Origin: Bin87 sp034423115
GTDB lineage: Bacteria; Chloroflexota; Dehalococcoidia; Lucifugimonadales; UBA3495
Direction of reading: 5' to 3'
NCBI GenBank assembly: GCA_034423115.1
Contig: DAOUJD010000056.1
Location: forward strand, 1 to 64,000
Length of the DNA stretch: 64,000 nt
Of this stretch, positions 26,027-34,863 are shown piece by piece; the first letter of the stretch is position 1, and each line of letters opens with the position of its first letter. The notes below the pieces were generated by a model. That model saw only the letters and a list, made by a program, of their open reading frames with translations. It was not told where the DNA came from and made no database searches. Both the position numbers and the translations under genes were made by a program.

Positions 26027-27958
26027 ATGCCAGTCGTATCAGTGAACATCAAGAGCCGCGAACCGTACGCCAACGGCAAGTCGTTTGGAGACAGTGGCGC
26101 TTACGAGCGCATCGAGGGTGTGCTCACATATTCGGTTGATCCAAAAAACGCCGCCAACACCTCCGTCGTGGACCTGGAGTACGCGCCCGTCGATGGGAAG
26201 GGTCGCGTCCGGTTCGAATCCGATTTCACGTTGATCGCGCCGACTTCTGCGGAGAACGGCAACGGGCGGTTGATCGTCGAGGTGGTGAATCGCGGTCGCC
26301 GACGCACCGTAGCATTCTTCAACCGCGCTCCAACGCCGCCGATCACCTCGTCGGAGGTGCCCGAGGGAGACGGATTCTTGCTGAAACACGGCTACTCGGT
26401 CCTGTCCATCGGCTGGCAATGGGACGTGTACCGCAGTGAGGCGCTGCTGGGTCTGGACGCACCCGAAGTCTTCATTGACGGCGAACCGGTGACCGGCCAG
26501 GCGTGCGTGGAGATGCGTCCCAATATGGTTGAAACGACCAGATTGCTGGCTAATCGCGAGCACCGACCATACCCGGTCTCCGAACTTGACGATGCCGATG
26601 CGATGCTCACGGTAAGGGATTGGGAGGACGGTCCGGACACGGTGATCCCCCGTTCCCAATGGAGTTTTCCTGACCTCGAACACATCACGCTCGATTCGGG
26701 ATTCCAGCCCGGCAAGATCTACTACGTGATTTACACAGCCTCAAAACCCGTGGTCGTCGGCTGTGGGATGCTGGCCATTCGGGATGCGGCGGCGTGGTTT
26801 CGTGGAGAGAATGAAGTAGCCCCAGGTTACGAAAAGATCTACGGGCACGGCGTGTCTCAGTGTGGGCGGTTGTTGCGCCACATGGCGTATCTGGGGCTGA
26901 ATGTCGATGAGGATGGCGGACAGGTATTCGACGGGTTGCTCCCGCACGTCGCGGGTGGACGTATGGGTGAGTTCAACCACCGGTTCGCCCAGCCGTCCTG
27001 CCAGTCCAACCCCGGTTTCGGCCACCAATTCCCCTTTTCGGACAACAACCTTACCGACACGTTGACTGAGCAGACGGACGGTCTCTTGAACCGACTCCGT
27101 GAACTCAACGCCGTTCCCAAGATGATATACACGGACTCTGCCGCCGAGTATTGGCGCGGCGACGCTTGCCTCACCCACATCGATACTGCCGGGAACGCCG
27201 ATTTGGAACCCGCCCAGGAGACCCGTCGCTACCTCTTTGCCGGCACCCAGCACTTGCCCGGTGCGCCGGACCTAATGGTCGGGCAGGGGCCGGACGGTTC
27301 CACTGGGCATCACCCGTACAACGCGGTGGACTATATCCCGCTGTTGCGGGCCGCGCTGTTCAACCTGGATCGCTGGGTAACCGACGGCGTGGAACCCCCG
27401 GCCAGCCAGCACCCGCGCCTGGACGACGGCACCGCGGTGTCCCAGGTCGATTATCTGCAAAGGATGCCCACGATCCCCGGGCGCAATCGGCCCTACGCGG
27501 ATCGTCTGTGGCGAGTGAGGGAGGTCGACGTCGGACCGAACTCAGAGCGCGGCACCGCGGCGTATCCCGTTCTCGAAGGCCGCGAATATCCGCATCTGGT
27601 GTCCGCCTCCGATGCTGACGGCAACGACTCGGCCGGCATCCGGCTCCCCGACCTGACCGTGCCTGTGGGGACGCACACCGGTTGGAACTTGCGCCACCCG
27701 GACACCGGCGCGCCCGAGCAACTGATGTCCATGCAAGGCTCGTCCCATTGGTTCCCTGCCACCAGCGACCAGCGCGACGAAGTTGGCGACCCTCGTTCGT
27801 CAATAGCGGAGCGGTACACTAACCGTGAGACCTACGGCGCGCTGGTAAAGTCCGCCGCGACCAAACTGGCATCCGATGGGTATCTGTTGTCCGAGGACAT
27901 CGACCTGGTTGTTCAGTCCTGCCTGGAGCGATACGACTGCGCCATCGCCCAGCAGTGA
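26027..27958 (+). CDS. Large alpha/beta-hydrolase domain protein (Abhydrolase_10-like)
   Basis: 643 residues from the ATG at 26027, which has GGAG 7 bases upstream; the longer frame from 25964 lacks a site. The opening VVSVNIKSREPYANGKSFGDSGAYERIEG and the block LIVEVVNRGRRRTVAFFNR are characteristic of this hydrolase family. The nucleophile elbow is probably GHGVSQCGRLLRHMAYLG near residue 280, with Ser as nucleophile. GSSHWFPATSDQRDEVGDPR near the end completes the family pattern. The family is often annotated only as hydrolase. Its pairing with an amidohydrolase suggests ester or lactone turnover. No signal peptide is seen. Confidence 0.75.
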   Translation: MPVVSVNIKSREPYANGKSFGDSGAYERIEGVLTYSVDPKNAANTSVVDLEYAPVDGKGRVRFESDFTLIAPTSAENGNGRLIVEVVNRGRRRTVAFFNRAPTPPITSSEVPEGDGFLLKHGYSVLSIGWQWDVYRSEALLGLDAPEVFIDGEPVTGQACVEMRPNMVETTRLLANREHRPYPVSELDDADAMLTVRDWEDGPDTVIPRSQWSFPDLEHITLDSGFQPGKIYYVIYTASKPVVVGCGMLAIRDAAAWFRGENEVAPGYEKIYGHGVSQCGRLLRHMAYLGLNVDEDGGQVFDGLLPHVAGGRMGEFNHRFAQPSCQSNPGFGHQFPFSDNNLTDTLTEQTDGLLNRLRELNAVPKMIYTDSAAEYWRGDACLTHIDTAGNADLEPAQETRRYLFAGTQHLPGAPDLMVGQGPDGSTGHHPYNAVDYIPLLRAALFNLDRWVTDGVEPPASQHPRLDDGTAVSQVDYLQRMPTIPGRNRPYADRLWRVREVDVGPNSERGTAAYPVLEGREYPHLVSASDADGNDSAGIRLPDLTVPVGTHTGWNLRHPDTGAPEQLMSMQGSSHWFPATSDQRDEVGDPRSSIAERYTNRETYGALVKSAATKLASDGYLLSEDIDLVVQSCLERYDCAIAQQ

Positions 27959-27982
27959 CGGTTCGGAAACTGAGATTGAAAA

Positions 27983-28010
27983 ATAGGGGCGGGTTCGCGA
28001 CCCGCCCTAT
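27983..28010. terminator. Bidirectional hairpin between convergent genes
   Basis: ATAGGGGCGGGT and ACCCGCCCTAT pair with one bulged G around a 5-base loop. It lies 25 bases after the hydrolase stop and 35 before the end of the opposite-strand permease. Confidence 0.65.
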
Positions 28011-28044
28011 CCGTTTCAGATGTTTGGTCTCGTCCGGTGCGGGT

Positions 28045-29175
28045 TTAGACCTGGCGCTGCTTGGGATCCAGCCTGTCGCGCAGCCAATCGCCGAGCAGGT
28101 TCATCGAGAGCACGGTCAACATGATCGCGAGGCCGGGGAACAACGAAACCCACCAACCGCTCTCGGAGGTAACCAATTCGCGGCCGTCGGCGACCATCAG
28201 CCCCCACGCCGGAGTGGGGCGTGGGATACCGGCGCCCAGGAAGCTGAGGGTGCTTTCCAGGATGATGACGAACCCGACTTGCAGCGTCGCCAGCACCACC
28301 AAGCTGTTGAACACGTTGGGAAAGATGTGGCGCGCCATGATGCGGGGGTGCGACGATCCCGCAACGCGGGATCGTGCGACGAAATCCTGGACCCGCACCG
28401 ACAGTGTCTCGCCGCGGGCCATACGGGCGTAGTGCGCCCAGAGGAGCAACACCAGCACCACTATGATGGTGGCAAAACTTGCCCCGAGCGCTGTCACCAG
28501 CACCAGGGCCAGCAGGATGATCGGAATGGACAACGAGATGTCCACGGCGCGCATCACGATGATGTCCAGCCACTTTCCGAAGTAGCCGGCGCCCACCCCC
28601 AGGGCCGTGCCGATCACTCCGCCGCACAGGATAGACAGCGCGGCCACAACCACGGATATTCTCGACCCGTAGATAATCCGGCTCAGGATATCGCGGCCTA
28701 CCTTGTCGGTACCCAATGGATATTCCCAAGTGCCACCGGGCTTGGATATCACGGCAACCCTGGTTCCCGGGACGGCTTCGGTGGCTCCGTCGAGCAACAT
28801 TGCGCCGCCGTTTCTTACCATCCGGGCGGCGTTGGTCGCCATCACCTCGGTGCCAATTTTCGAAGGGTCCATCTGGGCTACTACATTTTTGACTTCGGAC
28901 TCACCCTCGATCCACGCGGGCGGCAACAGGCGAACCCTGAGGTCGCCGTCCAGCGGATCGTAAGGCGCGATGACCTCGGCGAATATCGCGGGTATCACCA
29001 GCATGATCATCACCACGGCGATGGGGATCAACGGGTATCGCCGAGCTTCGCCGAAGAACCGCCGCACCCTGGGCGGTCGAGGGGTCGCTGGGACGCTCAA
29101 CTCCCCGGGCGTTGGGCTGCCGGTACCTGCTGGACTGGTGGTTGTCAATGTCCCGCTCTCGCTGTGGTTACGCAA
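28045..29175 (-). CDS. Peptide/nickel-type ABC transporter permease (DppC-like)
   Basis: Up to 376 residues from a TTG at 29175. No ribosome site supports that start and a later one is possible. The N-terminal Pro/Arg-rich segment is followed by a membrane segment (YPLIPIAVVMIMLVIPAIFA) and the APYDPLDGDLR motif of DppC/OppC N-termini. About 120 extra residues precede EYPLGTDKVGRDILSRIIYGSR, which starts the core. The EAA loop is visible as ARSRVAGSSHPRIMARHIFPNV. It should form the inner-membrane channel with the DppB-like protein at 31592, which lies on the other strand. No ATPase gene is present in the window. Confidence 0.85.
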   Translation of the reverse strand: MRNHSESGTLTTTSPAGTGSPTPGELSVPATPRPPRVRRFFGEARRYPLIPIAVVMIMLVIPAIFAEVIAPYDPLDGDLRVRLLPPAWIEGESEVKNVVAQMDPSKIGTEVMATNAARMVRNGGAMLLDGATEAVPGTRVAVISKPGGTWEYPLGTDKVGRDILSRIIYGSRISVVVAALSILCGGVIGTALGVGAGYFGKWLDIIVMRAVDISLSIPIILLALVLVTALGASFATIIVVLVLLLWAHYARMARGETLSVRVQDFVARSRVAGSSHPRIMARHIFPNVFNSLVVLATLQVGFVIILESTLSFLGAGIPRPTPAWGLMVADGRELVTSESGWWVSLFPGLAIMLTVLSMNLLGDWLRDRLDPKQRQV

Positions 29176-29181
29176 ATGGTG

Positions 29182-29213
29182 AGCGCAGGGGCGAATGTGA
29201 ACTCGCCCCTGCG
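29182..29213. terminator. Hairpin terminator after the binding-protein gene
   Basis: GCGCAGGGGCGA and TCGCCCCTGCGT form a 12-base stem with one mismatch at the outer end and an 8-base loop. On the minus strand it is 45 bases past the binding-protein stop and just before the permease start, so the two genes may be separate transcripts. Confidence 0.6.
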
Positions 29214-29258
29214 TCGCATGTTGGTGGCTGGATCAATGGAATGCTCAAAAGGGCGCAG

Positions 29259-31160
29259 TTAGAAGCATGGATCCGCCGAGCGGCAAGCTCGTATCAGGTC
29301 AAAGTGCCCGTAGTTTGCCCCGTCCGATCCTGGGAATTCCCACGTGTCGATAATCTCGGGGTTGGCAACGAACTCGATGAATATGTAGAACAGAGGGAGG
29401 TAACCATACTCGGTGAAGATGATCTCGCCCATCTCATTCTGGATGCGGGAGCGCTCGTCCACTGGGACGGTTTGACCCAGTTCCTTGAACAATTCGTCCA
29501 ATTCCGGCGTTTCGAAGAAGTGAATCGCTCCGCTGGAACGGTTGAAGATGCTGAGTTGCGCGTACACCGTCTTGTACGAGGGCGGAGCCACCCAGAATCC
29601 TACGGATTCAGCTTCCTTCTTGGTCCAGGCCGAGTAGTAGTTGCCGAATTCCCATTCCTCGTAGCTGACGTCGATTCCCACGTCGTCGAACATGACGCCG
29701 ATGGCCTGCATCAGGTCCGCCGATTCGGGGAAGCCGAAGATATTCATGACCTTCAAACTGATCTCAGCGGGGTTGTCTGGTCCGTATCCCGCTTCAGCCA
29801 GCAATTCTCGAGAGCGATCGGGATCGTATCCGTACAACTCATCAAAGCGGTCAAACCACGTGTCGTCAAAACCGGGCAGGTTGGGGTAGAAACCACCAAC
29901 CGGACTGATGGTAACCCTTCCACTGAACAACGTGTCGATCAGCAGGTCCTTGTCCACTGCGCGATTTAGAGCTTCGCGCACTCGCTTGTCGGTTGGAGCA
30001 AAATCGGGGTACATCCACGGCTCCTCCCAGCTACTCCATTCGCCCGGCCCGGGAGTCTCCGGATAGAGGCCCTGGAATACGCCCCAGAGTTGGTTGCCGG
30101 GGAAGTTGCTCTGGATGACTTTCATGCCGTGGTTGGAAACCGCGGCGTCCGCCAATTCCCTGGTTAGTTCCGTTAGGTGAATGTCGCCGGACAACAGGCC
30201 GGCATTGCGCGTGGCGGGCTCGGAGATCCATCGGAGGTTCACCATTGGCCAGTCCACGGGTGCAGGGTTGCCGCCCTCCCCGTTTAGTCGCCAATGATCT
30301 GGGAGTTTTTCGTAGTTTACGTCCACGCCCAATTCACGGTCCACATAACGGTACGGCCCGGTGCCGATCATGTCGTCGGTATAACCATCCAGGCCTTCCG
30401 CATCCCAATACGCCTTGCTCATCATCAATCCGCCGCCGCTGGGCGCGATATAAAACAGGAAGTCCGGGTTGGGCCCTTTCAGTTGGATCACTAACTCGTG
30501 GTCGCTGATGATTTCCGACGCATCAAGGTCAATGCTCCGCCAGTCATTGGCATAGCCCAGCAAGGAGTCTTCCCGTGTCAGCATCCGGGCGCTGTGAGGC
30601 ACGTCCTGCGCAGTGAACTCTCCCCAACCGTCGTGGAATTCCACGCCTTCAACCAACTGGAAGGTCCAGCGGGTTCCGTCTTCGGAAAGCTCCCAGCTCT
30701 TGGCCAGTTGGGGCACCCAAATGTTTTGCTCAGCGTCAATATCCACCAGCACCTCCATCACGAGGTCCATTTGCTGGTGGTGGTCGACAGTGCCGCCCCA
30801 CGGAAGATTGGTCTCGCCTGCTGACGGATCAACTGCGATTACTAACGTGTCCACCTTGACCTCTCCCATTTGCTCCATCACCGGAGCGGGAGTGGCGGTG
30901 GGCGCTGCTGTTGCACCACCGGCGGGTCGGAAAGCCGGCGCAGTTGGCGATGGCGCCGGAGCCGCTGGCGCTTCGGTCGCGGCTGCTTGAGGGGCCGGTG
31001 CTTGCGTCGCAGCGGGAGCAGCCGGGGCTTCGGTGGCTGCTGCGGCGGGGGCGCCTGGAGCAACCGTTTCAGGCTCACTTCCGCAAGCCACGGATACAAA
31101 CAACAGCAAGATCGCTGGAATCAATATCAAAACTCGATTAACGCCGTTGGTTCCAATCAT
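29259..31160 (-). CDS. Peptide-type ABC transporter substrate-binding lipoprotein
   Basis: 633 residues. A signal peptide with lipobox (LLFVSVACGSEPE, Cys at about 26) is followed by an Ala/Pro-rich linker of about 70 residues with repeated APAAPA-type units. The SBP family 5 domain begins near GEVKVDTLVIAVDPSAGETNLPW. Typical motifs are LAKSWELSEDGTRWTFQLVEGVEFHDGW, GTGPYRYVDRE and VREALNRAVDKDLLIDTLF. It would capture a peptide or similar solute outside the membrane for the DppB/DppC-like permeases. AGGAGGG lies 9 bases before the ATG. It is divergent from the DppB-like gene. Confidence 0.9.
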   Translation of the reverse strand: MIGTNGVNRVLILIPAILLLFVSVACGSEPETVAPGAPAAAATEAPAAPAATQAPAPQAAATEAPAAPAPSPTAPAFRPAGGATAAPTATPAPVMEQMGEVKVDTLVIAVDPSAGETNLPWGGTVDHHQQMDLVMEVLVDIDAEQNIWVPQLAKSWELSEDGTRWTFQLVEGVEFHDGWGEFTAQDVPHSARMLTREDSLLGYANDWRSIDLDASEIISDHELVIQLKGPNPDFLFYIAPSGGGLMMSKAYWDAEGLDGYTDDMIGTGPYRYVDRELGVDVNYEKLPDHWRLNGEGGNPAPVDWPMVNLRWISEPATRNAGLLSGDIHLTELTRELADAAVSNHGMKVIQSNFPGNQLWGVFQGLYPETPGPGEWSSWEEPWMYPDFAPTDKRVREALNRAVDKDLLIDTLFSGRVTISPVGGFYPNLPGFDDTWFDRFDELYGYDPDRSRELLAEAGYGPDNPAEISLKVMNIFGFPESADLMQAIGVMFDDVGIDVSYEEWEFGNYYSAWTKKEAESVGFWVAPPSYKTVYAQLSIFNRSSGAIHFFETPELDELFKELGQTVPVDERSRIQNEMGEIIFTEYGYLPLFYIFIEFVANPEIIDTWEFPGSDGANYGHFDLIRACRSADPCF

Positions 31161-31244
31161 TGCCGTTGTCCCTCCTATACACGCGATTGCCAGCTACAAA
31201 ACACCGCAAAACGGGTCCACGTCAAGCAAAAAACAGCGGTTGCG

Positions 31245-31274
31245 AATGTACTTTATTCGATTTGTGGCCGTCAA
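31245..31274 (-). promoter_or_regulatory. Possible promoter of the binding-protein gene
   Basis: Minus strand TTGACG (31274-31269), 18-base spacer, TACATT (31250-31245), roughly 85 bases before the start codon. Confidence 0.4.
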
Positions 31275-31526
31275 CAATCCACGATGATCATAAAAGTGGT
31301 GAATCACCGACTGGTTTCGAGGCTTTGTGAATGAAAAGCGTAACCTGCTGCTTCAGCGTGCAACCTCCGCACTTGGCAATTTTCGAAATGCGTCGCGGGA
31401 CCGGGTCTGCGCCATTTCGTGAATCTATCGGTTGGTGTCAACCAGCCCTCATTGGGGAAATGGGGGCCACGGGCGGTATCTACATTCGTCAAGCAACGCG
31501 TCGGGCTGCAGACAATTGCGCGAAAC

Positions 31527-31554
31527 TTGACACGGCAATGGCCGGGGCTATGAT
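31527..31554 (+). promoter_or_regulatory. Sigma-70 promoter of the DppB-like gene
   Basis: Perfect TTGACA (31527-31532), 16-base spacer, TATGAT (31549-31554), predicting a start near 31561 and a leader of about 30 nt. Confidence 0.65.
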
Positions 31555-31591
31555 GATGCAACACAACTGACGAGTAACTGGGAACATTCGT

Positions 31592-32509
31592 ATGCAGCGG
31601 TACATCTTCGTCAGAGTTCTGCAAACCATCGTCGCCCTTTGGGCGGTCACCGTGATAGTGTTCGCGCTGGCTCGAATCACGGGAAATCCGCTGGACACTT
31701 TGTTGTCCTTTGAGGCCACCGCCGAGGACCGCGCCTTGGTGGCATCCGCTTGGGGGCTCGATCGGCCGCTCCATGTGCAATATTTCACCTTTGTCGGGAA
31801 TGCGCTGCGCGGGCAATTCGGGGAGTCGTTCAAGTGGCGCATGTCCGCCGGCGAGTTGGTCGTTGACCGTTTGCCGGCAACGCTTGCCTTGGCAGGTTTG
31901 TCGATTACGATAGCCACCCTGGTGGCAGTCCCGGTTGGGGTCATCACCGCGGTGAAACGCGATTCGTTCATTGACTACGGCGGGAAGGCGCTCGCCCTGG
32001 TTGGACAGGCCGCGCCTCCATTCTGGCTTGGGTTGGTGCTGATCTGGATATTTGGGGTCGCTTTCGACCTGGTGCCTACATCCGGGCGCTCGGGCGCAAG
32101 CTCATACATATTGCCCGCGGTCTCGTTGGGGTTGTTCTGGGTGGCAGCATTGATGCGGCTCATACGGTCATCGATGCTGGACGCGCTGGACAGCGAATAC
32201 GTGAAACTGGCTCGGGTCAAGGGCTTGCCTGAATGGAAGGTGATCTGGAAACACACGCTCCGCAACGCTGCCATCGCGCCTATCACCTATTTCGGGATCA
32301 TTCTTGGTTCGTTGCTGGTGGGTTCGGTTTCCATTGAAACGGTGTTTGCATGGCCCGGCGTGGGCTTCCTGGCTTTCCAGTCGGTGCTGGCGCGAGATTT
32401 CCCCGTGATCCAGACCGTGGTTCTGTTCTTCAGCATCATCTACATTGTCACCAATCTCATCATCGACATTCTGTACGCCTACCTGGACCCGCGCATCCGA
32501 TACAACTGA
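31592..32509 (+). CDS. Peptide/nickel-type ABC transporter permease (DppB-like)
   Basis: 305 residues, six membrane segments. MQRYIFVRVLQTIVALWAVTVIVFALARITGNPLD is the standard DppB N-terminus. DRPLHVQYFTFVGNALRGQFGESF and the EAA loop (YVKLARVKGLPEWKVIWKHTLRNAAIAP) confirm the family. The C-terminus LIIDILYAYLDPRIRYN is complete. It should pair with the DppC-like protein at 28045-29175. In most operons dppB and dppC are adjacent and co-directional, whereas here the binding-protein gene sits between them on the opposite strand. The ribosome site is weak (CTGGGA). Confidence 0.9.
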   Translation: MQRYIFVRVLQTIVALWAVTVIVFALARITGNPLDTLLSFEATAEDRALVASAWGLDRPLHVQYFTFVGNALRGQFGESFKWRMSAGELVVDRLPATLALAGLSITIATLVAVPVGVITAVKRDSFIDYGGKALALVGQAAPPFWLGLVLIWIFGVAFDLVPTSGRSGASSYILPAVSLGLFWVAALMRLIRSSMLDALDSEYVKLARVKGLPEWKVIWKHTLRNAAIAPITYFGIILGSLLVGSVSIETVFAWPGVGFLAFQSVLARDFPVIQTVVLFFSIIYIVTNLIIDILYAYLDPRIRYN

Positions 32510-32595
32510 CGGCCGGCCGTGTCCCGACAACGCGTTTTCGCACGTGTCCACACTGCGCCGAAAGAACGAGGCACCGATCATAGGAGTTCCGGACC

Positions 32596-33405
32596 ATGAC
32601 TAATTCGGCGCAGAACGGCGCGATCTCGGTAGTGATACACGGAGCGACGGGGCGCATGGGCGCTGAAACCGTAAGGGCGGTGTCGGCCGCGGACGACATC
32701 GTGCTGGTAGGCGCCACCTGCCACACTCCCAGGGGGGATGTTCTGCCCACTCCGGGCGGCGAGGTCCCCCTGTCCACCGATCTTGCATCCATGCTGGAAT
32801 CCACTCAGCCGGCTGTGATGGTGGAATTCACCCACGCCGAGGCGTGCATGGAAGCCGCTCCCCTGGCCGCCGACCGTGGGATTCACATGGTGCTGGGCGC
32901 CAGCGGCCTGAACGCTGAACAGTTGCAAACGCTGGATACGATGAGCCGGGAGCACGGCATCGGGGTGATCGTTGCGCCGAATTTTGCCCTGGGCGCTGTC
33001 GTGCTGAAAAAGCTGGCCGAACAAGCTGCCGCCTTCTTCGACTACGTCGACGTGGTGGAGGCGCACCACGAGATGAAGATAGATTCACCCTCAGGATTTT
33101 CCATGGCGATCGCTCGCGGCATGCGAGATCAGCGTGATAGCGATTTCCAGCGGAACGAGACCACGGTCCATCATTTGCCGGAGACTCGTGGCGGCAACGT
33201 CGGGGGCGCTGGGATTCACAGCCTGCGACTGCCCGGTCGCAGCGCGCATCACGAGGTCATCTTCGGGGCGGCGGGTCAGACGTTGAGCATTCGGCATGAC
33301 ACTCTCGGACGTGATTGCTATATGCCTGGCGTGTTGAGGTGTGTCAGAGAGGTTGTGCGCCGTCCCGGCCTGACGGTCGGCTTGGAAACCGTGCTCGGGC
33401 TTTAG
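32596..33405 (+). CDS. dapB: 4-hydroxy-tetrahydrodipicolinate reductase
   Basis: 269 residues, the usual length. It catalyses the NAD(P)H-dependent second step of the diaminopimelate/lysine branch. VVIHGATGRMGAETV is the dinucleotide-binding loop, NFALGAVVLKKLA leads into the catalytic domain, and VEAHHEMKIDSPSGFSMAIA holds the active-site His pair and Lys. Most homologues end that motif in SGT, whereas here the Thr that helps bind substrate is Phe. TAGGAG precedes the ATG. It is followed by a hairpin and then asd and dapA on the same strand. Confidence 0.9.
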   Translation: MTNSAQNGAISVVIHGATGRMGAETVRAVSAADDIVLVGATCHTPRGDVLPTPGGEVPLSTDLASMLESTQPAVMVEFTHAEACMEAAPLAADRGIHMVLGASGLNAEQLQTLDTMSREHGIGVIVAPNFALGAVVLKKLAEQAAAFFDYVDVVEAHHEMKIDSPSGFSMAIARGMRDQRDSDFQRNETTVHHLPETRGGNVGGAGIHSLRLPGRSAHHEVIFGAAGQTLSIRHDTLGRDCYMPGVLRCVREVVRRPGLTVGLETVLGL

Positions 33406-33413
33406 CGACCCCA

Positions 33414-33438
33414 TTCGTCCGTGTTTCGTATGGACGAA
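33414..33438. terminator. Hairpin after dapB
   Basis: TTCGTCC (33414-33420) and GGACGAA (33432-33438) form a 7-bp stem around an 11-base loop, 8 bases after the stop codon. There is no long U-tract. Confidence 0.5.
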
Positions 33439-33673
33439 CGCGCCAAGCGGGTGTAACCTGAAATAGTGCATTTTGTTTGCCGCTTGTGCGTCGGAAGCAC
33501 GGGGCTGTCGTCATTCTCCATGCGAGAGTAACATTCCCGTTACAGTGTTTGTATTGCGTGCTCAGATGGCGGGCGCAACCGGGAAAGGCGTCAATCCATA
33601 GATTCGTTGAAAAAGTGATTGCGGAAGATTGGTGAGGTGGGCAACTATTGACCCCACCACTTCCAGGAGTGTG

Positions 33674-34711
33674 ATGGACTTACAGGGACTGAAACTCGCG
33701 GTCGTCGGGGCAACCGGAGCGGTTGGTCAGGAAACTCTTCGTTTGATCGAAGAGCGATATCCTCAGCACAAGAACCTGAAACTTCTGGCGTCCAAGCGTT
33801 CCGCCGGGCGCAAAATAGACGTCAACGGCGCGACCTTCGCCGTGTCCGAGACTACTGACGATTCTTTCGACGATGTTGACATAGCGTTTATTTCGGTCAG
33901 CACGGAAGCGTCGCGCCATTATGGGCCGATAGCTGCCCAGGCCGGCGCGATGGTGATCGACGACTCGAGCGCTTTCAGGATGGATCCAGAGGTTCCGCTG
34001 GTGGTGCCGGAGGTAAATGGAGACGATCTCGACTGGCACGACGGCATCGTGGCGATTCCCAACTGCTCCACGACCCCGCTGGTGATGGTGGCGCATCCGT
34101 TGCGTCAGGCCAGCCCGATTCGCAGGATCGTGGCGGACACCTACCAGTCCGTGTCTGGGGCCGGCGGCGCGGCGATGGACGAACTGCGGGAACAGACACG
34201 CACCGTGATGCACGGCGGGCCGGCCGAGGCAGATGCCCAGCCGCAAGCTATCGCGTTCAACGTGTTTCCACACATTGATGGATTCACGGCGTCCGGATAC
34301 ACGCGCGAAGAAGAAAAGATGATCAATGAAAGCCGCAAGATTCTACATGAACCGGAAATGGCGGTGTCGGCTACGTGCGTAAGAGTTCCGGTTTTTGTTT
34401 CGCATTGCGTCGCGGCGCATTTGGAGTTCGAACGGCCGGTCTCGGCCGGTGAGGCGAGGGAACTACTGAGTGCGATGCCCGGAGTAACGTTACAGGACGA
34501 CCCAACCAACAGTGTCTATCCAATGCCTGTACACGCCGCAGGACTCGACGACGTGTTCGTCGGGCGGATCAGGCAGGATGCGTCCCACCCCAATGGTCTG
34601 GTCATGTGGGTGGTGACCGACAATCTGGTCAAGGGCGCCGCGCTCAATGCGTTGCAGATCGCGGAGCATGCGGTTGAGAAGGGAACGGTGCATGGGCGGC
34701 AGAGAAAATAG
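33674..34711 (+). CDS. asd: Aspartate-semialdehyde dehydrogenase
   Basis: 345 residues from the ATG at 33674, which has AGGAG 4 bases upstream and matches the family N-terminus (LKLAVVGATGAVGQETLRLIEER). It reduces aspartyl phosphate to the semialdehyde for lysine, threonine and methionine synthesis. The active-site Cys is in AIPNCSTTPLVM and the catalytic His in RVPVFVSHCVAAHLEF, where most members have GH rather than SH. YTREEEKMINESRKIL and GLDDVFVGRIRQD are family blocks. It lies between dapB and dapA with 150-270 bases on each side, so each may have its own promoter. Confidence 0.92.
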   Translation: MDLQGLKLAVVGATGAVGQETLRLIEERYPQHKNLKLLASKRSAGRKIDVNGATFAVSETTDDSFDDVDIAFISVSTEASRHYGPIAAQAGAMVIDDSSAFRMDPEVPLVVPEVNGDDLDWHDGIVAIPNCSTTPLVMVAHPLRQASPIRRIVADTYQSVSGAGGAAMDELREQTRTVMHGGPAEADAQPQAIAFNVFPHIDGFTASGYTREEEKMINESRKILHEPEMAVSATCVRVPVFVSHCVAAHLEFERPVSAGEARELLSAMPGVTLQDDPTNSVYPMPVHAAGLDDVFVGRIRQDASHPNGLVMWVVTDNLVKGAALNALQIAEHAVEKGTVHGRQRK

Positions 34712-34767
34712 CGAAAGTCATTTTACTTTTGTCAATTCATTACGCGTATCGCCCGCGATGGCATAAC

Positions 34768-34777
34768 TGTGTATAAT
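34768..34777 (+). promoter_or_regulatory. Extended -10 promoter of dapA
   Basis: TGTGTATAATGC contains a TG upstream of a perfect TATAAT at 34772-34777. No good -35 is seen. The predicted leader is about 80 nt, and no riboswitch-like fold was recognised in it. Confidence 0.5.
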
Positions 34778-34863
34778 GCCCGCAATACACTCTAGATTGT
34801 AATTGGCGCCGAACCGATTGCTTCGCACAATACGAGGCAATTAACGGCGAGGAGGGACGCGTA

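Larger units (their letters stand above)
31161..31591. other. Divergent promoter region of the ABC transporter
   Basis: 431 bases between the binding-protein and DppB-like genes. It holds one promoter for each strand, listed separately, and no convincing gene. The inner 200 bases carry no feature I can name. Confidence 0.5.

Noticed and set aside
26205..26225. GGTTCGAATCC, identical to a tRNA T-loop
   Set aside because: It lies inside the large hydrolase coding sequence, with no acceptor, D or anticodon arms around it.
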